Assembly: GCF_000235605.1 (NCBI RefSeq)
Contig: NC_016584.1
Coordinates: 4,961,151 to 5,025,150 of the forward strand
Length of the DNA stretch: 64,000 bases
DNA from: Desulfosporosinus orientis DSM 765
Lineage (GTDB): Bacteria > Bacillota > Desulfitobacteriia > Desulfitobacteriales > Desulfitobacteriaceae
Direction of reading: 5' to 3'
Shown here: positions 37,581 through 46,806 of the stretch, one piece after another
How positions within the stretch are numbered: position 1 is the first letter of the stretch
Layout: each line of letters opens with the position of its first letter
Made by a program: the position numbers and the translations under genes
The notes under the pieces: model-generated
The model's input: the letters and a program-made list of their open reading frames with translations, nothing else
The model's database searches: none
What the model was told of the DNA's origin: nothing

Positions 37581-38267
37581 CTATCCTTTAAAGCGGTAAC
37601 CAATGCCGCGTAATGTCTCAATATACTCAGGATTGGAGGGATCCTGTTCAATTTTTAGACGCAAGTGCCTAACATGAACATCAACCGTACGAGTATCCCC
37701 ATCATATTCATAACCCCATATTCTTTCCAATAAATCATCTCTTGAATAAACCCTGCCGGGATGTGCTGCCAAAACACGCAGAAGTTCAAACTCCTTAGGG
37801 GTTAACTCTGTCTCTGCCCCTCGAACATAAACTCGGAAACCTTTGATATCGATTCGCAATTCTCCCCGAATGAGCTGAGAATCACTCTCTTCAGGCAAAT
37901 TGATCCGGCGAAGACGAGCTTTAATTCTGGCAATCAACTCACGAGGACTAAAGGGTTTTGTCATATAGTCATCGGCTCCCAGTTCAAGCCCTAAAACCTT
38001 GTCAATGACCTCACCTTTAGCAGTCAACATGATAATAGGAATCTGCTGATACTTTGGAATAAAGCGAATTCTGCGGCAGACCTCCAGGCCATCCATCCCC
38101 GGCAGCATAAGATCCAACACCACAAGGTCAGGCTGTTCCTTCTCAACTAAATCCAAAGCTTCCTGACCATCTTTCGCAAGACAAACCAAATACCCTTCCT
38201 TTTCCAAGTTGAATCTGAGAAGTTCAAGAATTGGTTCCTCGTCATCAACGACTAAGATTGTTGCCAC
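37581..38267 (-). CDS. OmpR/PhoP-family response regulator
   Basis: The receiver domain has the acidic pair D8-D9, the phospho-acceptor D52 in DLVVLDLMLPGMDG, and Lys in LTAKGEV. The winged-helix domain covers about 130-228, ending DVHVRHLRLKIEQDPSNPEYIETLRGIGYRF (read in parts). It is 228 aa. It lies 8 bases before its cognate kinase. PhoP, WalR and ResD are all close relatives and cannot be separated from sequence alone. Confidence 0.92.
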   Translation of the reverse strand: MATILVVDDEEPILELLRFNLEKEGYLVCLAKDGQEALDLVEKEQPDLVVLDLMLPGMDGLEVCRRIRFIPKYQQIPIIMLTAKGEVIDKVLGLELGADDYMTKPFSPRELIARIKARLRRINLPEESDSQLIRGELRIDIKGFRVYVRGAETELTPKEFELLRVLAAHPGRVYSRDDLLERIWGYEYDGDTRTVDVHVRHLRLKIEQDPSNPEYIETLRGIGYRFKG

Positions 38268-38303
38268 TATCCCATCCTCCTTGCTTTGCCTGCCTAGGTT
38301 ATC

Positions 38304-39116
38304 TTACCTCGACTTTCGCATCCTGATCCAGCCGGCCATTCGCCCTGTTAGAGCACCATCTCGACGATGAGAGTAAAACCATTTAGGATTATCAGCAGTA
38401 CATATTGCAGCGATATCGATATTTTCAGGTCGAATTCCTTTTTCCAAGAGGAGCACTCGATTAGCTTCCCATAAATCAAGGAAGTAGTGTCCATCCTCTT
38501 GCGGAAAAAGAAACGGAGTTTTTTCAAAATTGGATCGGAATTGCTCGGCTACTCGTTCATCAATGGAATAACAACAAGGTCCTATGCTTGGACCTATGGC
38601 AACCCAAGCCTTTTCAGTTCTCCCGCCAGCTTCTTCGAAACATTCTATGGCCATTTGACCAATTTTGTTGACAGTTCCCTTCCAGCCGGCGTGAGCTATT
38701 CCTACCGCCTTAATATCCGGATAATAAAAATAAAGGGGAACACAATCAGCAAAAAAAGCCATCAATCCAATTGCATTTTGCGTTATTAGCCCATCCACAG
38801 CGGAAACTGCCGTTACTAATTCTTTGGCTCCTCGTCCCCCATCTTGATCTTTGACCCATGAAACATGATTGCCGTGAACTTGTTCCCCGACTACAACCTT
38901 ATTCCAAGGAACTCCCCATAGATTAAACCAATCTTTTCGATTTTTTAAAACTGTCTCAGAATCATCTCCAACATGAAGACCTAAATTAAAACTATCATAA
39001 GGAAATGAGCTTTCTCCACCTAAGCGGGTGGAAAATCCTATATCGATACCCTCACTTACCCATTTTAACACAGTTAAGTAGGTTAAGTTTTCAGTATGCT
39101 GCCACTGCCAAGTCAT
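38304..39116 (-). CDS. pgeF: Peptidoglycan editing factor PgeF (YlmD, laccase fold)
   Basis: This zinc- or copper-binding protein of the YfiH/DUF152 family removes misincorporated residues at peptidoglycan stem position 1 in E. coli. The metal-site segments are GEQVHGNHVSWV, ADCVPLYFYYPD, GIAHAGWKGTVNKIG and AIGPSIGPCCYSI. It is 270 aa, normal. It sits at the ylmD position between ylmC and the two-component genes. Confidence 0.9.
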   Translation of the reverse strand: MTWQWQHTENLTYLTVLKWVSEGIDIGFSTRLGGESSFPYDSFNLGLHVGDDSETVLKNRKDWFNLWGVPWNKVVVGEQVHGNHVSWVKDQDGGRGAKELVTAVSAVDGLITQNAIGLMAFFADCVPLYFYYPDIKAVGIAHAGWKGTVNKIGQMAIECFEEAGGRTEKAWVAIGPSIGPCCYSIDERVAEQFRSNFEKTPFLFPQEDGHYFLDLWEANRVLLLEKGIRPENIDIAAICTADNPKWFYSHRRDGALTGRMAGWIRMRKSR

Positions 39117-39244
39117 CCTCTATCTCCTTTAGTTTACATTTAATATAACATTTAATAATCCTGAGGACAAACCTCCAAAAGTCCTAGTACCATGGTGTTT
39201 TCATAAATTCAATAGAATAAAAAACATGAAATAAATAAACAAAC

Positions 39245-39285
39245 AAGCATAAGCCTTTGCCATTCAGGCAGAAAGGTTTATGCTT
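39245..39285 (-). terminator. Terminator after ylmC
   Basis: AAGCATAAGCCTTTGCC and GGCAGAAAGGTTTATGCTT form a stem of about 17 bp with one bulge and one wobble, 16 bases after the ylmC stop on the minus strand. Confidence 0.65.
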
Positions 39286-39300
39286 TCCATTTACAATGCA

Positions 39301-39576
39301 TTATCGCCGATCATCCGACTCAATATTAAATTCAGGCAAGTCATTGACATCCACTAAAATAACGTCAACTCCTATTTTTTTTACATGATCCCAAGGAACA
39401 AAAAAGTCTTCTGTCTTTCCGCCCCCAAAAAGCCCCCAGCTTCGGGAGGGTCCCGGAACGATAATCCCTTTGACCACACCCCGTTCCAGGTCAAGATCCA
39501 GGTCTTTAATGGGTCCTAGCCTTCGCCCATCCTTTACATTAACAATATCTAATAATCGTAAATCTGAAACCCTCAT
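39301..39576 (-). CDS. ylmC: PRC-barrel sporulation protein, YlmC/YmxH family
   Basis: The 91-aa protein begins MRVSDLRLLDIVNVKDGRRL, then GPIKDLDLDLERGVVKGIIV and FVPWDHVKKIGVDVILVDV, the PRC-barrel pattern of YlmC/YmxH. Such proteins are made in sporulating cells; the molecular role is not established. It follows sigG, as in Bacillus. Confidence 0.9.
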   Translation of the reverse strand: MRVSDLRLLDIVNVKDGRRLGPIKDLDLDLERGVVKGIIVPGPSRSWGLFGGGKTEDFFVPWDHVKKIGVDVILVDVNDLPEFNIESDDRR

Positions 39577-39598
39577 AATAAGACCTCCCCCCTATTGA

Positions 39599-39636
39599 GG
39601 GTCGAAGCACGAGATCCGAATATCCTGCTTCGACCC
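39599..39636 (-). terminator. Terminator between sigG and ylmC
   Basis: GGGTCGAAGCA (39599-39609) pairs perfectly with TGCTTCGACCC (39626-39636). It lies in the 184-base gap after the sigG stop, which otherwise holds no gene. No clear T-run follows. Confidence 0.55.
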
Positions 39637-39760
39637 CTGTGATAGTCCGACTATGGCTTATGATAGACCTTAGACGTTATCATAAGTAGTGCCTATATGT
39701 CATCCTATGAGGGAGGGGCTTAAAATAGCCTACAGCCAGCATTTTATTTCTCGTTTCAGA

Positions 39761-40534
39761 TTATACATACTTACGCATATGCTGCATAGCTGCTTTCTCC
39801 AGGCGAGAAACCTGTGCCTGAGATATTCCAATCTCATCCGCAACTTCCATTTGAGTTTTCCCTTGGAAAAAGCGCAAAGACAAGATGAGTTTCTCCCGTT
39901 CACTCAGACGGCGCAAAGCTTCTCGCACTGCAAGTCCTTCGACCCATCCCGTATCCGTTTGCTTGTCGTCTCCAATTTGATCCATCACGAAGATAGGATC
40001 TCCGCCATCATGATAAATAGGCTCAAATAAAGAAATAGGTTCTTGAATTGCGTCAAGGGCAAAAACAACATCTTCCCTAGGCAAAGACAATTTGTTCGCT
40101 ATTTCGGCAACGGTTGGCTCACATGACCGTTCACTTACTAACTGATCTCTTACTTGAAGTGCCTTGTAGGCAATATCGCGCAGGGATCTGCTCACCCGTA
40201 TCGGATTATTGTCTCGTAAATAGCGGCGAATTTCTCCGATAATCATAGGAACAGCATAAGTTGAGAACTTAACATTCTGACCAAGATCGAAATTATCAAT
40301 GGCTTTCATTAACCCGATACAGCCAACTTGAAAAAGATCATCCACATATTCTCCTCGATTCGTAAACCGCTGAATCACGCTAAGAACAAGGCGGAGATTC
40401 CCATGGATTAGTTTGTCTCGGGCACTGCGATTTCCAGCTTGGTAAATTACAAATAACTCTTTCATTTTTGCGCTAGATAACACAGGCAGCTTTGAGGTAT
40501 TTACTCCACAAATCTCTACTTTATTCAATGCCAA
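39761..40534 (-). CDS. sigG: Forespore sigma factor SigG
   Basis: SigG directs late forespore transcription. Region 2 is present (NLRLVLSVIQRFTNRGEYVDDLFQVGCIGLMKAIDNF, read in parts) as are region 3 and the region 4 helix-turn-helix TQMEVADEIGISQAQVSRLE. The N-terminus NKVEICGVNTSKLPVLS is the conserved SigG signature that contacts CsfB/SpoIIAB-type inhibitors. It is 257 aa. The start is TTG at 40534 with GGGAGGTG upstream. It lies 57 bases after sigE, the standard order. Confidence 0.96.
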   Translation of the reverse strand: MALNKVEICGVNTSKLPVLSSAKMKELFVIYQAGNRSARDKLIHGNLRLVLSVIQRFTNRGEYVDDLFQVGCIGLMKAIDNFDLGQNVKFSTYAVPMIIGEIRRYLRDNNPIRVSRSLRDIAYKALQVRDQLVSERSCEPTVAEIANKLSLPREDVVFALDAIQEPISLFEPIYHDGGDPIFVMDQIGDDKQTDTGWVEGLAVREALRRLSEREKLILSLRFFQGKTQMEVADEIGISQAQVSRLEKAAMQHMRKYV

Positions 40535-40591
40535 ACTTCGAGCACCTCCCCAGCAAATTCCTTTGGGAAGTATGCCCTAACAGAGTTTAGC

Positions 40592-41317
40592 TTATTCCAA
40601 TCGGCAAAATTCTTTACGCAATCTGCGTATGATTCTTTTTTCGAGACGAGAAATATAGGACTGTGAGATCCCTAATCGGTCAGCTACCTCTTTTTGAGTT
40701 TTTTCCACCCCATCATCCAAACCAAACCTTAATTCCATTATGATTTTTTCTCTGCTGGTCAGCCTCCCCATAGCTAAATGCAAGAGCTGACGATCAACCT
40801 GTTCCTCAATAGGCTTAGAGATAATGTCATTTTCTGTACCAAGAACATCTGATAGCAAAAGTTCGTTTCCATCCCAATCAATGTTTAATGGTTCATCAAA
40901 GGACACTTCTGAACGAGTTTTATTATTACGTCTAAGGTACATCAAAATTTCATTTTCAATGCATCGAGATGCATAAGTGGCCAGCTTAATTTTTTTCTGA
41001 GGATCAAAGGTATTAACCGCTTTGATTAAGCCGATGGTGCCTATGGACACCAAATCTTCAATTCCAATCCCTGTATTCTCGAATTTTCGGGCTATGTAAA
41101 CCACAAGACGCAGGTTGCGTTCAATCAAAATGTCCCGAATTGAGCCATCTCCCATTTCCAAGCGTTCTAAAAGAACTACTTCTTCATCTGAGTTAAGTGG
41201 TGGCGGTAGGGCTTCACTGCTTCCAACATAATAAATCCCACTAACTCCAAAGATTTTTTGAAAAAGCATAGCCCAAAGACATTTAGCCTTACCTTGAACA
41301 TTACTCCACCACTTCAT
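40592..41317 (-). CDS. sigE: Mother-cell sigma factor precursor pro-SigE
   Basis: SigE directs early mother-cell genes after septation. The protein begins with a ~27-residue membrane-binding pro-sequence ([11 protein letters not shown]) ending at [13 protein letters not shown], the segment where SpoIIGA cuts the Bacillus protein. Regions 2 and 4 follow ([40 protein letters not shown]). It is 241 aa. Its ATG directly follows the spoIIGA stop. Confidence 0.96.
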   Translation of the reverse strand: MKWWSNVQGKAKCLWAMLFQKIFGVSGIYYVGSSEALPPPLNSDEEVVLLERLEMGDGSIRDILIERNLRLVVYIARKFENTGIGIEDLVSIGTIGLIKAVNTFDPQKKIKLATYASRCIENEILMYLRRNNKTRSEVSFDEPLNIDWDGNELLLSDVLGTENDIISKPIEEQVDRQLLHLAMGRLTSREKIIMELRFGLDDGVEKTQKEVADRLGISQSYISRLEKRIIRRLRKEFCRLE

Positions 41318-42244
41318 TTATCCATCTCCACCTTTCTGCACATGTTCTGGGTGTAGTAACGCTTGGTATTCACCCTCTAAGCTTAACACTTGCTTGACGA
41401 GCGCCACTGTAGCATGAATTTGCCGAGACTCTTTGCTCTCACAAAATGTTACATGTTCAGGCCTTATCCCAAGCAGCCAGCTTTTGGCATCAATCGTTTG
41501 AAAAGGTATAAAAACAAGGCGCTTTATCAAGTTGGGGTTGAGCTTCCATAGCAAGGGCCAAGGGTCCGGACAATCCTTCCAGGGAATGTCCATGAATGCT
41601 TTGACACTTGCAGGTATCGCCTTTGCAGCAGCTTCCTCTTCCAAAAGAATTACCGGGGACCCAGTTAAAGGATCTCGCAAATCATTTCCAGTATCCAATA
41701 ATGCCTTAATGTGTACAGTCCCGTTTTCTTCTCCGCCAAAACAAATTTCCAAGTCATAAATCGTTCTTTCCAGCATAGCCTTTCTTTCCTGCCAACGCTG
41801 CCAAAAATTCTGCAATAGCCACCAAAGCAAAGCCCCTAGAGGGAGAACCCAAAGATCATGCACAATTAGGATTAAATTCTCCTTCTCTAGTCCGTCATCA
41901 AATTTCGTCCACCCCCATAATCCATACATAAATCCGCCTAATCCTGCTGATAGAAGCCAAAAACCCACCAATGCTTTAAGGAATGTCCCCGGCCTCTTAG
42001 TAGGATAAGCGACAATAACCATTAAAAACGGAATCAGCCATTTGCTTATCGTGGTCCACGGCGAAATAGAATAACAGGCTAATAGTACAGGAATTTCACC
42101 AACTAAAGCCGCTGTTATTATTCTCATAGGCCTGCTGGGGAGGTGCAGAAGCTTGCCAAGAAGGACCAGCACAAGAGCATCCATTCCTCCATTGATGAGA
42201 ATAACCAGATCGAGATAAGTCTCTGCAGCGCTCATCTGGTGCAC
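41318..42244 (-). CDS. spoIIGA: Sigma-E processing peptidase SpoIIGA
   Basis: This septal-membrane aspartic protease activates pro-SigE. The N-terminal half has five or so hydrophobic segments (about 10-145). The cytosolic protease domain has the single catalytic motif D184-T-G in IKALLDTGNDLRDPLTGSP, and works as a dimer by family knowledge. It is 308 aa, normal. It forms the spoIIG operon with sigE, with no gap. Confidence 0.94.
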   Translation of the reverse strand: MHQMSAAETYLDLVILINGGMDALVLVLLGKLLHLPSRPMRIITAALVGEIPVLLACYSISPWTTISKWLIPFLMVIVAYPTKRPGTFLKALVGFWLLSAGLGGFMYGLWGWTKFDDGLEKENLILIVHDLWVLPLGALLWWLLQNFWQRWQERKAMLERTIYDLEICFGGEENGTVHIKALLDTGNDLRDPLTGSPVILLEEEAAAKAIPASVKAFMDIPWKDCPDPWPLLWKLNPNLIKRLVFIPFQTIDAKSWLLGIRPEHVTFCESKESRQIHATVALVKQVLSLEGEYQALLHPEHVQKGGDG

Positions 42245-42267
42245 CCTTTCCCTACACTTCTCTAAAA

Positions 42268-42301
42268 ATTATATCCGATAGCTTTAGTAAAACCTGTCGC
42301 T
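42268..42301 (-). promoter_or_regulatory. Candidate spoIIG promoter with possible Spo0A box
   Basis: TATAAT (42273-42268 on the minus strand) lies about 25 bases upstream of the spoIIGA ATG. An imperfect 0A-box, TGTCGCT on the plus strand (42295-42301; consensus TGTCGAA), lies about 22 bases further upstream. In Bacillus this promoter is SigA-dependent, has wide spacing and is activated by Spo0A. No good -35 is visible, which is consistent but not proof. Confidence 0.35.
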
Positions 42302-42368
42302 TTCCGTGGGTTGCAAATGGATATTTTAGGAAAACCAGTGCGAGTGATGTAGTATTTTTAGGAGTAAC

Positions 42369-42420
42369 AACTAATACCTGTCAAATATAAAAGATACTTT
42401 TATTTTGACAGGTATTAGTT
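42369..42420 (-). terminator. Terminator after helD
   Basis: AACTAATACCTGTCAAA (42369-42385) pairs perfectly over 17 bp with TTTGACAGGTATTAGTT (42404-42420). On the minus strand it ends helD transcripts 55 bases after the stop codon, ahead of the spoIIG promoter region. Confidence 0.75.
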
Positions 42421-42474
42421 TTATACTAAATTTAGTTGGATTCAGGGTCGGGCAGTTTCGGGTCTATGGGTTCT

Positions 42475-44727
42475 TTAGAATGGTTTTTGGGTATTTTTCA
42501 GGTTAAGTTTTTCAGGATAGTTTAAAAAATAAACGACCAGTTGGTGAAGGGCCCGTGAACAAGCAATATACAACAACTTTTTATCCATTAGGCTTGAATA
42601 ATTGCTTTCTTCTCCCCCATAGACGATTACCGCATCGAACTCCAAGCCCTTAGCCATATAGGATGGTATCACTAAGGCCCCTTTCACAATCGCCTTCGTT
42701 TGGGGCTTAATCAAAGTGATGGGTATGGATTTAGACAGCCTGGAATGCAGCTGGAATGCCTCCTCTTGAGTCTTACAGATGACGGCTACAGATTCGTACC
42801 CAAATTCCAAAAAATCAGAAACCGACTGAATTATACCCCGATCAATCTTGACAATGCTATTTTCGTAAATAACCTTTGGTTCTTTGCCATGACGCTCAAA
42901 GGAATCATTCAACCTAGATATGCCCAGCAGCCCCTGAGTAAAGCGATTGATTTCATAAGTGGATCGATACCCTTTGTTTAATCTGAGCTGAACCATAGTT
43001 TGTTTAGCTAAGACAGCCGCGATATCTTCATATAATGACTCGTCGGCTTCTTTTTCAATGGTTTGCTGAATATCACCTAACACTGTGTAATTGGCATTTT
43101 TAAATAATAGCTTAAATACTTCGTATTGAATTAAAGAATAATCCTGGGCTTCATCAATAACCACTTGTTTAATGCCTGAAAACCAATCACTCCCGTTCAC
43201 TTTTAAATTTAAATATAATAACGCCGGGTAATCTTCATAGGAAACCTGCCCCTTTTGCAATTCCTGCACAGTCATTGAGATGATGGACTCGATAGTTTCC
43301 GGCAGTTGTATCTCTTTAGCCAGTTTGGTCATTAGCCCGGGTGTGGTAAAGAGGGTTTTATACAAATCCCAATAGTCAACTTTGGTAAACCTTTGAATCT
43401 GCCTTAGAAAATTTCCAGCTTGTTTTATTGACAACCAACGGCTATAGGATTTAATTTCAAACTCATGTCCTTCACTCCTTTCGACAATTTTCTCAAGGCG
43501 GTTAAGCCTCTGCCTTTGCAAGGGATGAACCTTATCCAAAAGCATGGTTTCAATTTTCTTAAGCTGTTTAGCCATAGGAATTCCAATATCATTCTTTAAA
43601 AACCGATTCTTTAATTGCTGCCTGGTATTAAGAAAAATCCCATTATAGTAGACATCTTCAAATTCTATTAGATGGTGAGCGTAATACCAAAGGAGACGAT
43701 CCAGAATCCTTTTGAAATCCATTGATCCTTTAAAATTTATGCTTTCCTTCTTTATGCTCCCTTCATTATGAACTCTGCTCTGAATCAGTGTTTCAAGGTT
43801 ATTTTCTCTCGTATCTGTTCCAAATCGGTGATTAAGGATTTCCTCAGTGATACTGTCAAAAGTGGTCTGTTCCACATTTTCTTCCCCCAGTTCGGGTAAG
43901 ACACTCTCGATATAGTTAGTGAAAATTGAATGGGGAGAAACAACCATAACTTGGTGGGCATGCAAATTTGAATTCAGACCTTCATAAAGAAGAAATGCAA
44001 TCCTGTGCAAGGCAATAGAGGTCTTGCCGCTGCCTGCCACACCTTGGACAATTAACAGCTCATTATCCCTATCCCGAATAATAACATCTTGTTCCTTCTG
44101 AATGGTCTCAACAATATTTCTCATTTTTACAGAAGCATTTTGACTTAGTACTTCCTGCAGCATCTCATCTGTAATCCTGACACTGCAATCAAAAAAATAT
44201 TTGAGCTTGGAATTCTTAATCTTATATTGTCTTTTTAGAGATACCTTTCCACGACTCATACCCACTGGAGTTTCATATTCTGCGGTACCCAATTCAAACC
44301 TGTAAAATATACTGGCGATAGGGGCACGCCAATCATACACATATACCTTTTGGGTGTCTTTATCCACTAAATTGTGGAGGCCAATATATATCTTCTCTTT
44401 TTCCTGAAAACCTTCCTCGCTAAAATCAAAACGACCAAAGTAGGGTGAATTAATCATCTTCTGATACTTTTTCAGGCGTTTTGAATCACTTGAGACATTG
44501 GCAGTTTGAACCGTTACTTCTGTAAGATACTGTTGCATATCCCAGAAGTCTTCGTATTCAGTTACTACATGAACTGCGCTTTCCCACATTTCTTTTCGTA
44601 CATCGATTAAGTTCTTTTTAGAAGCTGCTAATTCATTCTGCTCCATCCCCAGAACATTTGAAAGATAGTTTACTGTTTCACGGAGATAGATTGCTTCTTC
44701 TTGGTAGTTTTGCCGGTAACTATCCAT
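42475..44727 (-). CDS. helD: HelD-like RNA polymerase-recycling ATPase (UvrD-type helicase)
   Basis: HelD removes stalled RNA polymerase from DNA using ATP. The N-terminal coiled coil (QEEAIYLRETVNYLSNVLGM and on) precedes a UvrD/Rep-type ATPase with Walker A GVAGSGKTSIALHRIAF, Walker B VVIDEAQDYS and a late motif SYMAKGLEFDAVIVYGGEE. I start at ATG 44727 (MDSYRQNYQ), with AAGGAGCG 8 bases upstream; the frame is open 22 codons further. Chain length is 750 aa, as in Bacillus. It is divergent from the chemoreceptor gene. Confidence 0.88.
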   Translation of the reverse strand: MDSYRQNYQEEAIYLRETVNYLSNVLGMEQNELAASKKNLIDVRKEMWESAVHVVTEYEDFWDMQQYLTEVTVQTANVSSDSKRLKKYQKMINSPYFGRFDFSEEGFQEKEKIYIGLHNLVDKDTQKVYVYDWRAPIASIFYRFELGTAEYETPVGMSRGKVSLKRQYKIKNSKLKYFFDCSVRITDEMLQEVLSQNASVKMRNIVETIQKEQDVIIRDRDNELLIVQGVAGSGKTSIALHRIAFLLYEGLNSNLHAHQVMVVSPHSIFTNYIESVLPELGEENVEQTTFDSITEEILNHRFGTDTRENNLETLIQSRVHNEGSIKKESINFKGSMDFKRILDRLLWYYAHHLIEFEDVYYNGIFLNTRQQLKNRFLKNDIGIPMAKQLKKIETMLLDKVHPLQRQRLNRLEKIVERSEGHEFEIKSYSRWLSIKQAGNFLRQIQRFTKVDYWDLYKTLFTTPGLMTKLAKEIQLPETIESIISMTVQELQKGQVSYEDYPALLYLNLKVNGSDWFSGIKQVVIDEAQDYSLIQYEVFKLLFKNANYTVLGDIQQTIEKEADESLYEDIAAVLAKQTMVQLRLNKGYRSTYEINRFTQGLLGISRLNDSFERHGKEPKVIYENSIVKIDRGIIQSVSDFLEFGYESVAVICKTQEEAFQLHSRLSKSIPITLIKPQTKAIVKGALVIPSYMAKGLEFDAVIVYGGEESNYSSLMDKKLLYIACSRALHQLVVYFLNYPEKLNLKNTQKPF

Positions 44728-44868
44728 AGTAAATCGCTCCTTAATATTCATGTCATAGGAATTCGACAAATCGGAACCAAAACCACTTGACATTAGACTT
44801 CTTTTATGATAAAATTTTATTAAATATATTGTATGATGTGTTTTTTGTGACTATTTTTATATTATATA

Positions 44869-44904
44869 ATGAGAGAGACTATCTGTAAAGAGGGTCTCTC
44901 TCAT
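44869..44904 (+). terminator. Orphan hairpin with T-run between helD and mcp
   Basis: ATGAGAGAGAC (44869-44879) and GTCTCTCTCAT (44894-44904) pair perfectly and are followed by TTTTTCTTTCT on the plus strand. No plus-strand gene lies upstream. TATAAT at 44865-44870 overlaps the stem start, so it is not clear which transcript it would stop. Confidence 0.6.
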
Positions 44905-45058
44905 TTTTCTTTCTAAATATATCTAATTGGTATTTCATTCTTTGTATACAATTTTATTGTAAAAGTGACGGATAAGTGGTATTGTAACCATTAACTACAA
45001 TTTTAACTGTAACTTAGTGAATTATTGTTCTAATCGTTATCAAAAGGGGCTGAAGATT

Positions 45059-46675
45059 TTGTCAAGAACAGTAACCGTAAGTTCAATACAAAAAAAAAGT
45101 GGTTTAGAGACCATTTCTCGGATTGCTAAAGAAATTGAGGGCATCCTCGCTCGATCGGAATGGGAAAATGCTCGAGAAGCAATAAGAGAAGCCATTGATC
45201 GTAACCTTGAAAACAATGAATTTTTATTACTTGTTGATTTAAAGGGTCTGGCTTTAGTTCACTCTAACCGCATGCGAGAAGGTCTTCTTTTTAACAATGA
45301 GATTGAGCTAAGAGCTGCTCAGTGCTCTCAACCCATTACCCAGATCTATCATCGCAATACCGGAGAAGTCTTACTTGATGCTGCATGTCCGGTCATAGTT
45401 AAGGGTGAACATGTTTATACCGTGCGTTTAGGTATACCTCTGCACAAGATCCGGCTTACCAAGCAATTCTTGGCAGGGGCATTTCCCCTCATCCTTCTTG
45501 GTGGAGCATGGATTACTCTCAGCTCATTTTCCCAGGTTTCTATCTCATTAACATTGGCTGCTCTCCTTATGCAAATTCTCTATGCTTTATGGTTGAAAAA
45601 CAAGGTTTCAGGTGCTCTGAACGAAACATTTAAAGTGACAAAAGCAATAGCTAAAGGAAATTTGAAAGTATTAGCCAAATCTTATACGAATGACGAATTA
45701 GGAAACTTATCCTACGAGGTAAACAAGGTATCTCTCGGTATGAAAAGTATTATCATGGATTTAGCATCTTTTTCCGAACGAGCTCAAAATATGAGCAGAA
45801 CTCAAGCCTCACATGCCCAACTGTCTGCTGAAAATCAGGAAACCTTGGCCGCTACTTTTGAAGAATTTAGTGCAGGTGCTTCAGATCAAATTCAGGGTAT
45901 GAAAGAGTCCCAAAAACAAGTCGATGAAATTCAAGCAGCTTCTCAGAGCATCTTAACAAGTACACAGGAAGTCCTCTCTTTGACAACATCCGCCAAATCA
46001 ACTAGCGAAGAGGGAACTTTGTCAGTAAATAAAGCCATTCGTGAAATGGGCCTTATTTATGAAGTAACCGAGCAAGCCAATCATTCTATTCACAAATTGG
46101 CTGAGCTTGCTCAGAAAATTGGGGATATCATTTCTGTTATTAATGGTATCTCCGAGCAAACCAATTTGTTAGCTTTAAATGCTGCAATTGAAGCTGCCCG
46201 AGCAGGCGAGCATGGTAAGGGATTTGCCGTTGTCGCCGAGGAAGTCCGAAAACTGGCTGATAGTTCCGCCAGTTCTTCTCAGCAAATAATGGAGCTTATT
46301 TCCGGAGTCCAGGGAATGGTTAAAACCACCGTAGAAAAGATCAGCCAAGGCATGATTGAAGTAAATCAAGGAAAGGAGGTCATTGAAAAAGCAGGCAATG
46401 CCATTGCTTCTTTAGACGAAGTGATTAAAGCAACATCCGATAAAGTAGAAACCAACCTGCAAAATGCCGACCGAATGCTAAATCAAAGTAAACTTTTAGC
46501 CGAAACACAGCGCCAGGCTACATCTATCGCGGCTCAATTCGCTGAAGGGGCTACTCAGGCTGCAACAACTGTCGAACAACAAATGACCTCAACCCAAGAA
46601 ATCGCCGACATCTCTTCGGAATTAGCGAAAACATCCTCCTACTTACATGAAATCATTCGGCGTTTCGAATGGTAA
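45059..46675 (+). CDS. Methyl-accepting chemotaxis protein
   Basis: The N-terminal ~130 residues are a soluble sensor-like domain with no signal peptide ([20 protein letters not shown]). It is followed by two adjacent membrane segments (about 150-190), a HAMP, and a full signalling domain with the conserved tip [40 protein letters not shown] (read in parts). The sensor is therefore probably cytoplasmic, as in receptors for internal signals. I start at TTG 45059, where AAAGGGG lies 9 bases upstream; the frame opens at GTG 45017. It is the only long plus-strand gene in the right-hand 55 kb. No che genes are nearby. Confidence 0.9.
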   Translation: MSRTVTVSSIQKKSGLETISRIAKEIEGILARSEWENAREAIREAIDRNLENNEFLLLVDLKGLALVHSNRMREGLLFNNEIELRAAQCSQPITQIYHRNTGEVLLDAACPVIVKGEHVYTVRLGIPLHKIRLTKQFLAGAFPLILLGGAWITLSSFSQVSISLTLAALLMQILYALWLKNKVSGALNETFKVTKAIAKGNLKVLAKSYTNDELGNLSYEVNKVSLGMKSIIMDLASFSERAQNMSRTQASHAQLSAENQETLAATFEEFSAGASDQIQGMKESQKQVDEIQAASQSILTSTQEVLSLTTSAKSTSEEGTLSVNKAIREMGLIYEVTEQANHSIHKLAELAQKIGDIISVINGISEQTNLLALNAAIEAARAGEHGKGFAVVAEEVRKLADSSASSSQQIMELISGVQGMVKTTVEKISQGMIEVNQGKEVIEKAGNAIASLDEVIKATSDKVETNLQNADRMLNQSKLLAETQRQATSIAAQFAEGATQAATTVEQQMTSTQEIADISSELAKTSSYLHEIIRRFEW

Positions 46676-46722
46676 GCCTCCAGCGCAAAAGGGGTTCTAC
46701 CATGATTATAGTGACAAATATT

Positions 46723-46762
46723 AAAGGCGGGCAGAGTCTTTGAAAGAGATCTGCCCGCCTTT
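46723..46762. terminator. Bidirectional terminator between mcp and ftsZ
   Basis: AAAGGCGGGCAGA (46723-46735) pairs perfectly with TCTGCCCGCCTTT (46750-46762), giving T-runs on both strands. It can serve both converging genes. Confidence 0.85.
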
Positions 46763-46806
46763 TCATTCAAACTTTATTAAACATAGAGATGCTGTTCTTC
46801 TAAAAA

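Noticed and set aside
44940-44980. Possible SigD (flagellar) promoter with GACGGATA before the chemoreceptor gene
   Set aside because: No TAAA box at the required spacing of about 15 bases.
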